DNA from: Pempheris klunzingeri
Taxonomy: Eukaryota; Chordata; Actinopteri; Acropomatiformes; Pempheridae
NCBI RefSeq assembly: GCF_042242105.1
Contig: NC_092012.1
Span: forward strand, 28,434,978 to 28,498,977
Length of the DNA: 64,000 nt
Reading direction: 5' to 3'
Made by a program: the position numbers and the translations under genes. The stretch's first letter is position 1; each line of letters starts with the position of its first letter. Shown piece by piece: positions 25,201 to 34,537 of this stretch. Under the pieces are notes generated by a model, which saw only the letters and a list, made by a program, of their open reading frames with translations, searched no databases and was not told where the DNA came from.

Positions 25201-25298
25201 CGCACCGCCCAGTGGTTTGTATAAACGTCCCGGTGTCCAGAGCCCACTGACTGGCTGCTTTCAACACTTAGCATGATGAGAAGCAAAAGTAACGTCAT
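4579..25298 (-). CDS. pcsk6: Proprotein convertase subtilisin/kexin type 6 (PACE4)
   Basis: Secreted Ca-dependent serine endoprotease that cleaves precursors (for example TGF-beta family ligands) after RXXR-type sites. Twenty-one coding exons join in phase to 909 aa (human 969): 25298-25134, 23490-23386, 22023-21919, 21820-21677, 21549-21473, 19808-19720, 19037-18865, 18774-18562, 14786-14686, 14338-14235, 14037-13920, 13275-13087, 9919-9783, 9662-9486, 8974-8872, 8269-8073, 7452-7365, 7287-7184, 6950-6821, 6566-6454, 4676-4579. Signal peptide [15 protein letters not shown]; prodomain with internal site VVRR and activation site ARVKR-Q (after residue 105). Triad Asp159 ([13 protein letters not shown]), His200 (HGTRCAGEV), Ser374 (GTSVSAP), oxyanion Asn301 (ASGNGG). 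P domain contains HPRRGDL. Exon 14 encodes 11 Glu in a row. A furin-like Cys-rich region follows, then a C-terminal PLAC domain ([14 protein letters not shown]...CCRTCL). PLAC and the prodomain favour PCSK6 over PCSK5. Oddities: Lys263, Ile199 and a GC donor after exon 10. Confidence 0.95.
5477..6082 (+). mobile_element. Composite Tc1/mariner remnant (two different elements joined)
   Basis: Lies in the last pcsk6 intron. The left part, 5477 to about 5632, is a Tc1-type terminal inverted repeat beginning CAGTGGGTACGGAAAGTATT after a TA. It runs straight into the C-terminal half of a transposase, open from 5635 to 6000. That part carries [13 protein letters not shown] (second catalytic Asp) and [15 protein letters not shown] (third acidic residue) and ends AAKGGPTSY then stop. 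The right end reads CCAATACTTTTGGCAATATAGTG before TA at 6083-6084, which is a different terminal repeat family from the left end. The N-terminal DNA-binding half and first Asp are missing, so it cannot be autonomous. Confidence 0.85.
6231..6270. repeat. (TATAT)n microsatellite
   Basis: About 40 bp of a TATAT-unit tandem repeat, visible at 6231-6270, inside the last intron of pcsk6. Confidence 0.9.
7689..7735 (-). repeat. Short LINE-tail remnant
   Basis: CCTTTATTAGTCCCACAATG followed by GGGGAAATTTACA matches, on the minus strand, the common fish LINE tail also seen at 57062-57120 (AAATTTCCCCATTGTGGGAT). It lies in a pcsk6 intron and has no coding part. Confidence 0.5.
11158..12810 (-). mobile_element. 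Tc1-like transposon with IR/DR ends and broken transposase
   Basis: A 1653-bp element flanked by TA at 11156-11157 and 12811-12812, in pcsk6 intron 12. Both ends read CACTCCCCTCCAAAAGTATT inward, and the inverted repeats extend to about 210-220 bp. The GCAAAAGTATTGGAACA motif recurs at the inner end of each arm (about 11363-11379 left, about 12590-12612 right), the inverted-repeat/direct-repeat layout known from Sleeping Beauty-like elements. A minus-strand transposase is visible in at least three reading frames: a helix-turn-helix part (12386-11982, with the GRPRK motif), then [10 protein letters not shown] with the second Asp (11985-11671), then a C-terminal part ending near 11451. Frameshifts separate them, so the enzyme is dead. 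Confidence 0.92.
16084..16335 (+). repeat. Retroelement 3' tail (L2-like)
   Basis: Contains GAGGTTTCTTCCCGTTAAAG, GGGAGTTTTTCCTGCCACTG, GTAAAGCGTCTTGAGACAAC and ends GGCGCTATATAAATAAAGATTGATTGATT, a familiar 3' tail of fish LINEs of the L2 type. No coding part is attached. It sits in the long pcsk6 intron between exons 8 and 9 (14787-18561). Confidence 0.7.
16362..16715 (-). repeat. Minisatellite-plus-tail repeat module, inverted copy
   Basis: From right to left it holds two units containing AACATGTACA(T/C)TC, separated by AT-rich and (TAC/TAA)n tracts. These are followed by CAGCTCCAAAAGAATAAG and a tail, AATCAGAATCAGAATTCCTT then AATAATCCCC. The same parts occur in the same order on the plus strand at 45650-45957. 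The tail resembles 3' ends of fish LINEs with (ATTCT)-like terminal repeats. Confidence 0.6.
16716..16737. repeat. Short telomere-like (CCCTAA)3 tract
   Basis: Three CCCTAA-type units are seen at about 16718-16736. It is too short to suggest a former telomere and is probably chance or part of the adjacent repeat. Confidence 0.5.
17717..17744. repeat. (CA)n microsatellite
   Basis: About 14 CA units in pcsk6 intron 8. Confidence 0.85.
18150..18275 (+). repeat. Dispersed unnamed repeat, copy in pcsk6 intron 8
   Basis: Contains GGTCTCCACC, then AAATGCTCCACTTTATTCAC and CAGCTAGTAGCTAAC. Related copies lie at about 37370-37450, 53540-53690 and 55775-55870. Family not recognised. Confidence 0.55.
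19233..19280. repeat. (TG)n microsatellite followed by T tract
   Basis: About 23 TG units with one C interruption, then a poly-T run, in pcsk6 intron 6 (19038-19719). Confidence 0.9.
19316..19400 (+). repeat. Duplicated intronic repeat, copy 1
   Basis: Contains TGTATCATCGTGATGAGG and AACTAGTCTACATGCTC. A diverged copy lies at 20768-20855 in a neighbouring pcsk6 intron. Confidence 0.6.
20468..20719. mobile_element. piggyBac-type MITE, 252 bp
   Basis: The left end is CCCTAGAACACTAAC; the right end read inward is CCCCAGAACACTAAC (14 of 15 match). The right flank is TTAA (20720-20723) and the left flank TGAA (20464-20467), so one copy of the expected TTAA target duplication carries one change. 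The CCC(T/C)AG start and TTAA target are typical of piggyBac elements. It has no ORF and is therefore non-autonomous. Located in pcsk6 intron 5. Confidence 0.75.
20768..20855 (+). repeat. Duplicated intronic repeat, copy 2
   Basis: Reads GATGTATCATCTTGATGAGG then AACTAGTCTACATGCTC, matching the copy at 19316-19400 with substitutions and small indels. Confidence 0.6.
22370..22665 (-). mobile_element. SINE, minus-strand copy
   Basis: Read on the minus strand it has the landmarks of a very common fish SINE: a head with GGTTTGAACC-like B-box sequence, TTGCATGTTCTCCCTGTGG, a TCCAAAGACATGCAGGTTAA block, TGACTCTAAATTGCCCTTAG, GATTGGCTGGCGACCAGTCC and CCAAAGTCAGCTATGATTGA. It sits in pcsk6 intron 2. 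A second, deleted copy lies at 43028-43250. Confidence 0.75.
23928..24180 (+). repeat. Retroelement 3' tail (LINE-like), copy 2
   Basis: Matches the copy at 1704-2013 (GCGTCTGTCCAAGGCTACAG and onward) but lacks a few short stretches. It ends in ATTGAATTGAATTGAATTG-like repeats. Located in pcsk6 intron 1. Confidence 0.7.
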
Positions 25299-25450
25299 CC
25301 TGACCTCAAAGCTGCAGAAGCAGAGTGGGTTTACGGAACAAGTTCACCGAGCAGAGCAAAAAAAAAAAAAAAGTGTGTCAGAAGTGCATGATCCTGTTGT
25401 GGCCACGTCCCGGTGAAATTTCCTGTCCGGTCTGAAACTTGCCCCCATGG

Positions 25451-25536
<86 letters not shown>

Positions 25537-25700
25537 AGGTGGGGGGCTGTGCGATCTGAGCGCAGAGCAGCAGCCAATGGCGCACAGAGGCTGGAGTCCG
25601 CCGCAGGGACACGGAACGTCAGAGGGACGTCTGCACCCTCTTGATGCTGCACCCACTCACCTGCACCCACTTACCTGCACGGAGGATGACGTCTACACCA
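25299..25700 (-). promoter_or_regulatory. pcsk6 upstream region with long TG tract (putative 5' UTR/promoter)
   Basis: Directly upstream of the pcsk6 ATG. It contains an A-rich run at 25360-25372, an 82-bp TG tract at 25452-25533, then a CpG-richer segment (25535-25625) with an AGCCAATGG box at 25572-25580. Promoter status is inferred from position and composition only; no TATA box was identified. Confidence 0.4.
25452..25533. repeat. (TG)n microsatellite, about 41 units
   Basis: An uninterrupted TG run whose near edge is 153 bp from the pcsk6 start codon. Confidence 0.97.
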
Positions 25701-25823
25701 CGTAATATTCGAAAACAAACGAAAACATGATCATTAATATTCATTATGATCAAATATAATCATCGAAACACTTCCCACGGTTGATTCCTGCCTTCACGTC
25801 TTTGGAATCTGTGTCACCAAGCT

Positions 25824-25824
25824 G

Positions 25825-25882
<58 letters not shown>

Positions 25883-26063
25883 TGATAATAATTTAAATAA
25901 TCCAACTAATTTGATAGTTTAAAGATTTAATTGAAAACTTAAAGATGGCAGAAATGATTGAGGACATGCAAATATAATAATATTAATAATAATAATAATA
26001 ATAATAATGACAATGATAATAAGAATAATAATTTATGTCCAATAAGGTTTTTCACATCTCCTA

Positions 26064-26097
<34 letters not shown>
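25824..26097. repeat. Microsatellite cluster (TAA)n, (AAT)n, (TG)n
   Basis: Holds (ATA)n at 25824-25879, (AAT)n at 25971-26008 and (TG)n at 26065-26097 within 275 bp upstream of pcsk6. Confidence 0.92.
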
Positions 26098-26100
<3 letters not shown>

Positions 26101-28726
26101 GGCGGGGGTAAGCTGGTACAGACACACTGTTTGGCAGGTCTTTGCCCTGGCTGAGGCTCTGGGCTGCTGGCAGACTGACAGGTTTGTGTTTGAAGTTCTC
26201 AGGTAGGATATGTGTCAGTGACCAGTGAATCTCCATCTTCTACAAACAAAAAGCAAAAAGACTTGGAGTCCTGCTGGACCAGCAGATGTCGTGCATGGAT
26301 TCATGACCACTATCAGAGTTATATTTTTTCAATATCCATGTTCCACAGCTTCAAATGATGTCTCGGATTCTGTCCACTGGCTTTGTGATGGCATGAATGG
26401 ACGTTTGTGATTTCTTCACCTCCTCTGCTTCTCCCTAAAATGACGGTGGTAGTGCCTCACTGACTTGTGTTGTGTTAACAATGCTGCCATCTACGGAGGA
26501 AACAGGTAGAACCCATCGGCACTGTTCAGCACCACGTAAACACAACAGTGCTGTTCTCAGGAAAACTGCCAACCTGGTTAATATTCCAGGAGGTCATGAA
26601 TGTGTAACTACTGCGATGTAATCCACCACAGCAGAGCTGCAATAAATCCTACATTCTTAAAGAAATTATTATGAAAACCTTTCAATAATCATAACGTTGA
26701 GTCAACACTTCTCTAGTGGGTTAGGGTGTTCCACAAAGTCTATCTTTTGGACTGCATTGTATCATGTTCACTAATGCACGCACCAGCTTACTGTTTACTG
26801 GCATAAATTGTCAAATATGCATTATACAAAGTAGACGTTATTTTGACCTGATTTTTGATTTGCTGACTCAGTGTGGTGCTTGACCTGCCCAGAGGAGCAC
26901 ATTTTAGTGTAAATTGAAAAAGAAAATGCTGGATTCGTCAAATCCAGAGTATAACAGGAAAATAACAGGCCATCGAAACAAGATCTAACTGACCTGTATT
27001 GTGTGATGACCTAAAAGCAACATCAGTCTCTTATTTTATACCACTGGATGTGTTTTGTATTGTTACTCTGTGTACTGTGATATTATTTCTCATTCTTTCT
27101 GTCGATTCTCATCAGAATTCTTGTCCCCTGTGACCTTCTTTGTATATATGTGTATATATATACAATAAAAGAAGTTGAACTTCACAGACTTTTTTTCTCA
27201 GAAGACAAATGTTTTCTGCTGGCAGCTGGAGGGAATAAAGTTCCATCAGCACCCACATCAAACTGCTGTTTTTTAGTTTGAAACAAAGTCTTAATTTACC
27301 CATAATTCATGGCAAGATAGTCCTACTTAAGATAGTTCTATTTTTTAATAATGTCTAACATGGTTCAGAACAATGGAAAAGCCAAAGCCTGGCCTAACAC
27401 TACTGAATTACCTTGTTTAACCGGCCCCCGGGCTGGTTCTGCCTCCACTCCCTGCAGGAGCCTGCAGAGTGCAGTCAAGCTCAGCTCACCTGGTCAGGTG
27501 ACAGCACTTAAGCTTTTGGCAGTCAGCCAGCCTCACTCTTTTCTTTGGCTTCAATCCTTTCAGCTTTGTTGTGTTTGGTTTGTCTTTAAGTCACGTCAAA
27601 TGAATAAATGAATCTATCTTAAATTATAACTTGTTTGGTCACCTTTCCATTGCCAAGCCTGGAGCTCAGACGTCCACCAATAGCTGTGCAGTGTGTAGCA
27701 AAAAGGAAATATTCAAAAGTAAACAACATCAAATGTGCCTTTTGATTAAGACCTAACAGACGGCGGGTGATACTGTAGTTTTTGATGAAAATGAAATGTA
27801 TTCAAATTGACATTGACACAAACCCTCCAGCTATCCAGTCAAATAGGTGAACTTTAATATTAGTGCAGTTAATAAATCATCAATCAATAAATCCTATTAG
27901 AGTGATCTGATGGAACTGCTCTCTTTAGTGAGCCCACTTTTATCCAAAGTTCCAGTGTTGGTGAAACCACAAGCAGCTCTTCACTGGAAGCAGTTCAAGA
28001 ATTCAGTGTACATTCTGAAAAATATGCTTAAAGTTAAGGATGATTCCCTCTCATGTCTATTCCCTAAAAATCTTAACTTAGCTCAACATGAAACCTGGAA
28101 GCAGAGGGACACAGCTAGACCGGCTCTGCGCAAACCTAAGACTTTTTTAAAAAACAGAGAAGAAAATGAACACACACACAGCATTTTGATAGAGTAGCTA
28201 CTAACTGTTGTAATAACCTTAGGAGTACCGGTTGAAAGTAATGTCTGTCACACAAAGTGTGTTTCACCACATCAATGAGTCTCTTCAAAATGAAGAAAAT
28301 CAAGGCAACGTTTAAAACAAGGTTTTTGCTCATTAACAACCAAGCACACACCTTTAAAACACATGATGCACAGCTCAGAATGACACTGTCCACATGTGCA
28401 AAGAACTTGTATAAAATGTAAAGAAATGTATGATTAATAAATGTGAAATATAATTTTTTTAAAAACAGACGGCGCAGTTTATGCTGTCAGGATGGAAAGA
28501 TATTTTTATCATATTAAAGTGGTAACACTGCAATACAAAAACACTCTGTTAAAGTCCTGCATTCAAAACTTTTAGATATACTTTAAGTATCAAAAGTATT
28601 CATTGTGCAAAATGGTCCCATTCATAGAGTCACTGGTTTGGATAAGCTATCCGTGTATATACTTTATACACTATTAATGGGCTACACATTGTATTAAAAA
28701 AATACATTCTAAATTATTATGATTTA
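26098..28726. other. Intergenic region, no gene recognised
   Basis: AT-rich sequence between the pcsk6 upstream region and the MITE at 28729. ORFs up to about 95 codons occur on both strands but show no domain, repeat pattern or splice context that I recognise. It may contain pcsk6 or plekhf1 regulatory DNA; nothing specific is visible. Confidence 0.4.
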
Positions 28727-28728
28727 TA

Positions 28729-28965
28729 CACTGTTGCCCATAAAGTTGGAATAATTGTTCAATACCCCAAATTTTGTCAAAGCCTGAATACACAGTTTGC
28801 AAAGGTTAATTGTGGTTTAAGTTTCACTGTGATATGTTTGGAAGAGTTTGATCAATAAAGTTGAGAAGATATACACTTTATTTATCAAGAATAAATCACA
28901 TTGTCACAATCATTTCATGAGAAGAGGTAAAAAAACATTTGATTCCAACTTTATGGGCAACAGTG
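28729..28965. mobile_element. TA-flanked MITE, 237 bp
   Basis: Both ends read inward start CACTGTTGCCCATAAAGTTG and stay identical for 24 bp. The flanks are TA at 28727-28728 and 28966-28967. Size, terminal repeats and TA target fit a Tc1/mariner-type MITE. No ORF of note. Confidence 0.85.
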
Positions 28966-28967
28966 TA

Positions 28968-30159
28968 CAGTGGTGTGAAAAAGTATTTGCCCCCTTACAG
29001 ATTTCTTCTGTTTTTGATTTATTGTCACACTTACATGTTTCAGATCATCAAACCAATTTTAATATCATAGATAGATGACCTGATTAAACACAAATTACTG
29101 CCAGAGCTGTAGATTCAAGAAATCACTTAAATAGACAATATGAAGTACGCTGAAAGATCTCAAAATGCAACACATCATGCCCCGATCTAAAGCAATTCAA
29201 GAACAGACAAGAAACAAAGTCACTGACATCTATCAGTCTGGAAGGGGTTACAAAGCCATTTCTAAGGCTTTGGGACTCCAGCGAACAACAGGGAGAGCCA
29301 TTATCCACGAATGGAGAAAACATGGAGCAGTGGTGAACCTTCCCAGGACTACCGGCCTACCAAAATTACTCCAAGAGTGCATCGACGACTCATCCAGGAG
29401 GTCACAAAAGAACCCCAAACAACATCTAAAGCACTGCAGGCCTCACTTGCCTCAGTTAGTGTCCATGATTCAACAATAAGAAAGAGACTGGGCAAAAATG
29501 GCCTCCATGGGAGAGTTCCAAGGCGAAAACCACTGCTGACCAAAAAGAACACAAAGGCACATCTCACACTTGCTAAAAAACATCTTGATGATGCCCCACA
29601 CTTTTGGGAAAATATTCTGTGGACTGACGAGACAAAAGTGGAACTTTTTGGAAGGTGTGTGTCCTGTTCCATCTGGCGTAAAACTAACACAGCATTTCGG
29701 AGAAAGAACATCATACCGACAGTCAAACATGGTGGTGGTAGTGTGATGGTCTGGGGCTGCTTTGCTGCTTCAGGACCTGGACAACTTGCCGTAATTGATG
29801 GAACCATGAATTCTGCTCTCTACCAGGAAAATCCTGAAAGAGAATGTCCGGCCATCAGTTTGTGTGAAAGACTCATCGCCAGTTATTGCAAATGCTTGGT
29901 TGCAGTTGTTGCCGCCAAGGGTGGCACAATCAGTTATTAGGTTTAGGGGGCAATTACTTTTTCACATAGGGCCAGGTTGGTTTGGATAGCTTTTTTCCCT
30001 TAATAAATGAAATCATCATTTAAAAACTGCTTTTTGTATTTACTCAGGTCATCTTTGTGTGATATTAAAATTGGTTTGATGATCTGAAACATGTAAGTGT
30101 GACAAAAAAGCAAAAGCAGAAGAAATCTGTAAGGGGGCAAATACTTTTTCACACCACTG
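28968..30159 (+). mobile_element. Tc1-like transposon, internally deleted
   Basis: A 1192-bp element with TA on both sides (28966-28967 and 30160-30161). The ends are CAGTGGTGTGAAAAAGTATT read inward, and the inverted similarity continues for over 100 bp. The plus-strand transposase begins near 29177 (PRSKAIQEQTRNKV, helix-turn-helix part). It shifts frame between about 29340 and 29470 and continues to 29940 with ILWTDETKVELFGR (first catalytic Asp) and KHGGGSVMVWGCFAASG. The middle is missing: the protein jumps near 29830 from SALYQENPERE to a C-terminus ending AAKGGTISY, removing the second Asp and the third acidic residue. Dead element; the left TA is shared with the adjacent MITE. Confidence 0.92.
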
Positions 30160-30161
30160 TA

Positions 30162-31479
30162 TATAGGCAGGAGTAAATATTGAATATTTTCACTTTTAAG
30201 ACCAAATAAATGATCATACAGTATATTCAAACAGGGGAGAGGGGGCTAGATGTGAGCACCAGAAACATTTTTGAATACTTTTTACTTTCCATTTACATTC
30301 TGGTGCCTCAAACATCATTCAAATCTACAGAACTTTGTTTGAAGTTCTTTGTTTCAAAATCCGTGCAGTGCAAGGTAGTGTTTGTCTTCTGCTTATGTCG
30401 GCGAGCTCTGCACAGACTTTGCATGCGGCCCTAAACATCTGGATAATCCAAAACAGATACCGACAAAGACGGCAAGCACAAGTTATACTTTCTGCATCCG
30501 CATAATTGCAGACTGCAGGCGACGTGCCAACCATGTGTGCTGCAGCGCTGACATCCACTGTAGTATAAAGAGAAGCACACATGCACACTGACTGTCTGAG
30601 TGCAGTTTGGAGGGTTGGAGCTGTTGGTGCAGAGAAACATGTTTTCCCATACATTAAAAAATAAAGAGGGATGTTTAGGAGACCTGTAGCGTGCTAGAAA
30701 CCGACATGCACAGTGGAAAAATCCCTCCTGACAGGTTTGTTCCTGTCGGCCACATGAACTTTAATCCAACACATCATTGTCATAGACATTTTTATACAAC
30801 ATAATTAAGGTCTCTTATGTCAGCTGTGGAGTGGCACATGCTGAAAATAGCAGTAACATTTCATCACATTTAGCTTTAAATTATTTATTTAATTATTTAT
30901 ATTCAATATATATTTATTTTATTATTAAATAGAATGTCAGTGTTCAACCCAAACACTAAATGTTAAATCAAAATGTTAAATGGAGTATGAATTTGCATAT
31001 AAGCTAAATATTTAGTTTCACCCGTGGCGTTAAGCATTTAGATTCAACATTAAGATTTACATTTTTTTAACATTTTGAATTGACATTTGATATTAAGATG
31101 TAATATTAACATTATATTCTATATATTTTTTACCAAAAAAAAGTCAGTTTGACAAAGTTCACAAACATTTTTGTATATCTGGTAAAAGGTAAATTGAAAA
31201 CCACTTTATTAAATGTTGGTCGGACCTAAATGTGGCCAAACGTTGCTGTGATTTTCAGCATATGTTTTACCCTCTAGTCTCTACTGCCCTGAGAGTCTCA
31301 TATAGTATCTGTGTAAACAGATCTTCATTAACGAAGAGAGAAGACTTGTCATTAAGGAAACGGTCTGCATTACTGCAGTGTCACTCTTCTCATCACCATT
31401 TCAACATTTCCTTGTTCCTAGCAGCCACCTTGCGTAGCCAGGGTTCATCCTCACTGCTTTTCTCGCCTCACAAACAACC
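30162..31479. other. Intergenic region, no gene recognised
   Basis: Sequence between the Tc1 copy and the hAT element. ORFs of 70-110 codons at 30325-30654 and 31232-31531 show nothing recognisable. AT-rich at 30870-31130. Confidence 0.4.
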
Positions 31480-31487
31480 AGTTAAAC

Positions 31488-32150
31488 CAGGGCTGTCAAA
31501 CTCATTTTCACCAAGGGCCACATCAGCATAATGGTATCCCTCAAAGGGCCAGATGTAACTGGAAGACAGTATAAATGTAACTAAATGTAATGTAAAATAA
31601 ATGCAACTACTCCTTAATGTTAAATAACTCAGATTTTTTTACTTATTCAACTTACAAATATTACATATATATTTGCATAGATCAATCAATCAACGATCAA
31701 ACATCGACACTTTGGCATACGTAGCTCCGTGTTTGGTGTCAAAATGCCGACGTAGATTGTACTCTTTGACAACCGCCACCGCCTCATAACACAAAAGACA
31801 TGCCGTTTTTTCTCCTTGAAGCACAAACATGTATTCACCTTCCCATCTTTCTTGAAACAGCCTTCCATCTGCATCAATTTTTCTCTTCCTGGACATTTTG
31901 GGTCATTGTTTGTATTTCTAAATTCCACATCAATTGCATTGATGTGAATACACTGCAAGCTAGTCGCGGGATGCCATCACTTCGCGGGTAACATGATCGG
32001 CATGCATTTTGGGAAATGTAGTTTATAGTCAATGCACCCTTTAGATTTTTTTTTATTTTAATACAATCAGACCTTTTAAGCTCTCGCGGGCCACATAAAA
32101 TGATGTGGCGGGCCACATTTGGCCCGCGGGCCTTGAGTTTGACACATATG
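31488..32150 (-). mobile_element. hAT transposon, internally deleted, with 8-bp target duplication
   Basis: A 663-bp element flanked by the perfect 8-bp direct repeat AGTTAAAC (31480-31487 and 32151-32158). The left end is CAGGGCTGTCAAACTCA; the right end read inward is CATATGTGTCAAACTCA. GGGCCACAT-type subterminal motifs occur near both ends. A minus-strand ORF (31896-31690) encodes a 68-residue fragment with CLLC and HFDTKH, resembling the N-terminal zinc-finger part of hAT transposase-like proteins (GTF2IRD2/ZBED-related). The catalytic domain is absent, so this copy is non-autonomous. Confidence 0.88.
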
Positions 32151-32159
32151 AGTTAAACA

Positions 32160-32889
32160 ATAGTTAGTTTAACTGGTTAGTGAGTGCCATGTGGAACACT
32201 GACGTCAGCTGTAGATAGAACAGATACAGAAGTGTGAGCAGCGTCTGTTCGAGGTTAAAGGGTCACGTACACAGACAAGGGGAAGTACCGGTCTGTTATG
32301 ATGAATCGGTTGATTACACCAGAGGACAGTTCCAATGAAAAAAGGTCACACCATTCCACTGTAAAGGTGTGGACACAATGACAGCGGGCCTGTTGAAAGA
32401 ATTTTGGGGAAAAATGTTGTTTCCAGTGAAAGTCTCAGAGGCTTTACTGGAATAGTGTCATCTGTGTGGGTTATTATTTCATAGTTGTGTCGTGTAGTTA
32501 ATTATAATATCCTGCCAGACAGACAGCACCATGGGACTAGTAGAACTCCAATCATCACAGACACATTTTTACTCCGTTTTATAAGTACTTTATTTTTCGT
32601 AGTTCATTTCAAAGACAAATGTGAGGCAGATGTTAAATCAAAATGCACAAACACTGACATGCACACAAAAATCAAACGTAATCAGAGAAAATAAAGTGTT
32701 CACAGCAATAGTGTTTCCACAAATGACACCATATGAAAGCAGCAGCAATAAATATAGTATTTACAACATCCTTTTACTTTATACATTATTGTCTTTTCTG
32801 GTTATGACTGAGTGAGAATGATGCTTCTACGGCACAAAGCTGTATCAGCACGAGTCCGTGTCAAAGAAAGTTTATTCCCGTGTGACTCC
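32160..32889. other. plekhf1 3' flank
   Basis: Downstream of the plekhf1 stop (minus strand). Minus-strand AATAAA hexamers are present at 32871-32876 and 32589-32594, both candidate polyadenylation signals. No other feature was recognised. Confidence 0.4.
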
Positions 32890-34236
32890 TCAAGTGCTCA
32901 CGTTTGGGGGCCTCACGTGCTCTGGTTTGAGGTAGACATAAGGGGACCAGGAGTCCATCTTGGAGTCCATCCACCTTCTGGGGTCATGGTCCTCCATCTG
33001 CTCCTCTGCCTCCTCTTCTTCACTGGACTCTTCAACGTCGTCTTCGTCCCAGCCAATCTTCTCGGTGCTGTTTCCCCTCAGACGAGGTGTCTCTTGTGCC
33101 TCCGCCTCTGTCCTCGAAAGGCCTGAGTGACACGTGGTGCAGACCCTCACTCTCTTAGTCGGGTGAATGTGTCTGATCACCGCTCGCTTCTTGGAGCACG
33201 CGCCACAGACCACGAAGCCGCACTTTCTGCAGTGGTGTCGACGGTGGGCCACGCTGAACCTGTTGGAGCACCGCATGCAGATGGCAGAGGCTTGGTCGGG
33301 GATCCAGGTAGCGGCGAAGGTGGACCCGGGGCTGCGGCTGCCGCTCTGCAGCAGACTGGACTGGCAGTCCTGTATGTGTTGTATCCAGGCTTGCTTCTCC
33401 TCGTATGAGGCTGCTGCCACGTAGAAGGACTTTCGCGGTGTGCGAATCAACCATTGGTTCCTCATTCTCATACCGTCCTCCAAGTCCTCTAACTGGATGT
33501 CCTCTGAAATGATGAAAAAATGGTATGTTAATACAAAGTAACAAACATAAGGACACAATAGTATGGTAAACAGGCACGTGAGCCTAGAAAAGTCGTCCAT
33601 TTAGACGTCCTTTGTGTCTAAATGTCTGGGTGGAAGCAGTTCCATCCAGCATTGAAGGTGACAATTAGCTCTTTGTTATTGTGGCCATAATAGTGTTGGA
33701 GGAGTGCCAGCACACTGCACAAGAAGCCATCTAAACAATGCAGCTGTGACTGCGAGAAGCTGCAGCCTCATGCAGAGACATAATCAGAGCAACCAGCCAA
33801 CTCAATTCCAGTGTAACAAACAGTTTTGGTCTTTGTCCATATTCGTGTTTACTTCACTTTTAACTTTAAAAGCATTTAAAAACCCTAAAAATGATGAAAC
33901 AATGAAGCAAATGAAGCTTAACCCTCCCCCTTAGGACTTTTCTCGTCTAGTTGGATCAAGGGTTCTGGAGAAGCAAATGAGTTTCTCACCCAAAGGGATG
34001 ATCTGCTGTTTCTTGTACCAACGGCCGTTTACAATTATGCTGCCGTACACCAGCACATCGTTGAAGAGGAAGAAGACTTTGGGTTGTGGCCCCCGGCGGC
34101 TCTGCTTCATCAGCCGGCCCTCCCCCATCAGAACCCGATCCGGCTGGGACAGAGGCTTCCCCGACGGCCCAAATGAGTTCTCAACGGCATGGATCCTCTC
34201 CCGGTTCTCCTCAGCAAACGTTAGCTGGTTCATCAT
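32890..34236 (-). CDS. plekhf1: PH and FYVE domain protein, PLEKHF1 (phafin-1) type
   Basis: Two coding exons, 34236-33990 and 33503-32890 (phase 1 junction), give 286 aa; human PLEKHF1 is 279. Exon 1 encodes the start MMNQLTFAEENRERIHAVEN and the first PH strands (FFLFNDVLVYGSI). Exon 2 completes the PH domain (WLIRTPRKSFYVAAAS, with the final helix EKQAWIQHIQ). The FYVE finger follows: WIPDQASAICMRC at its start, then RRHHCRKCGFVVCGAC (the PI3P-binding RRHHCR motif) and RVRVCTTC, so all zinc ligands seem present. The C-terminus has a Glu/Asp-rich stretch. The family binds PI3P on endosomes and lysosomes and acts in endocytic, autophagic and death signalling. pop4 next door matches the human 19q12 order, which favours plekhf1 over plekhf2. 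An untranslated 5' exon may exist upstream. Confidence 0.9.
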
Positions 34237-34537
34237 GGTGTCTTTGTATCTAGTTCACAATTTAACAATACGCCTGTTTTCAGAGCAGCAGTTGTTTTGC
34301 TGATCGCTCCACAGCTCTGCAGGTGTGAGACGTTCTGATGTGTTCGTCCTGTCTCTTGTCTGTCTGATGAGACAAGCAGTCGAGCAGGGCACTTAAAGCT
34401 TTAGCTCTTGGTGACGCAATGGGGCTTTCCAAGGCCAGTTCTGCTTTAAGACAAACATGTTTTGCAAGAAGTAAGGGGGCGGGAGCTAAATTTGAATTCA
34501 GAGAAAGTGACACAATGGGACAAATGTCAGCATTTAA

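Noticed and set aside
4579..25298. Assignment of the convertase to furin or PCSK5
   Set aside because: Furin would show a transmembrane segment and no PLAC domain. The prodomain, catalytic-domain wording (EAKSLGIRP, GAxNS.CIVG) and the [12 protein letters not shown] end fit PCSK6 better than PCSK5.
25331..25705. Several overlapping ORFs of 65-108 codons on both strands with long His-Thr or Cys-Val runs
   Set aside because: They are translations of the TG microsatellite in different frames, not genes. The same applies at 19205-19454, 37005-37199, 51710-52018 and 56476-56744.
29349..29807. 152-codon minus-strand ORF
   Set aside because: It is antisense to the Tc1 transposase, which explains the open frame.
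30325..30654. Possible small gene with 109-codon minus ORF
   Set aside because: Overlapping ORFs in other frames, no start context, no recognisable domain or splice sites.
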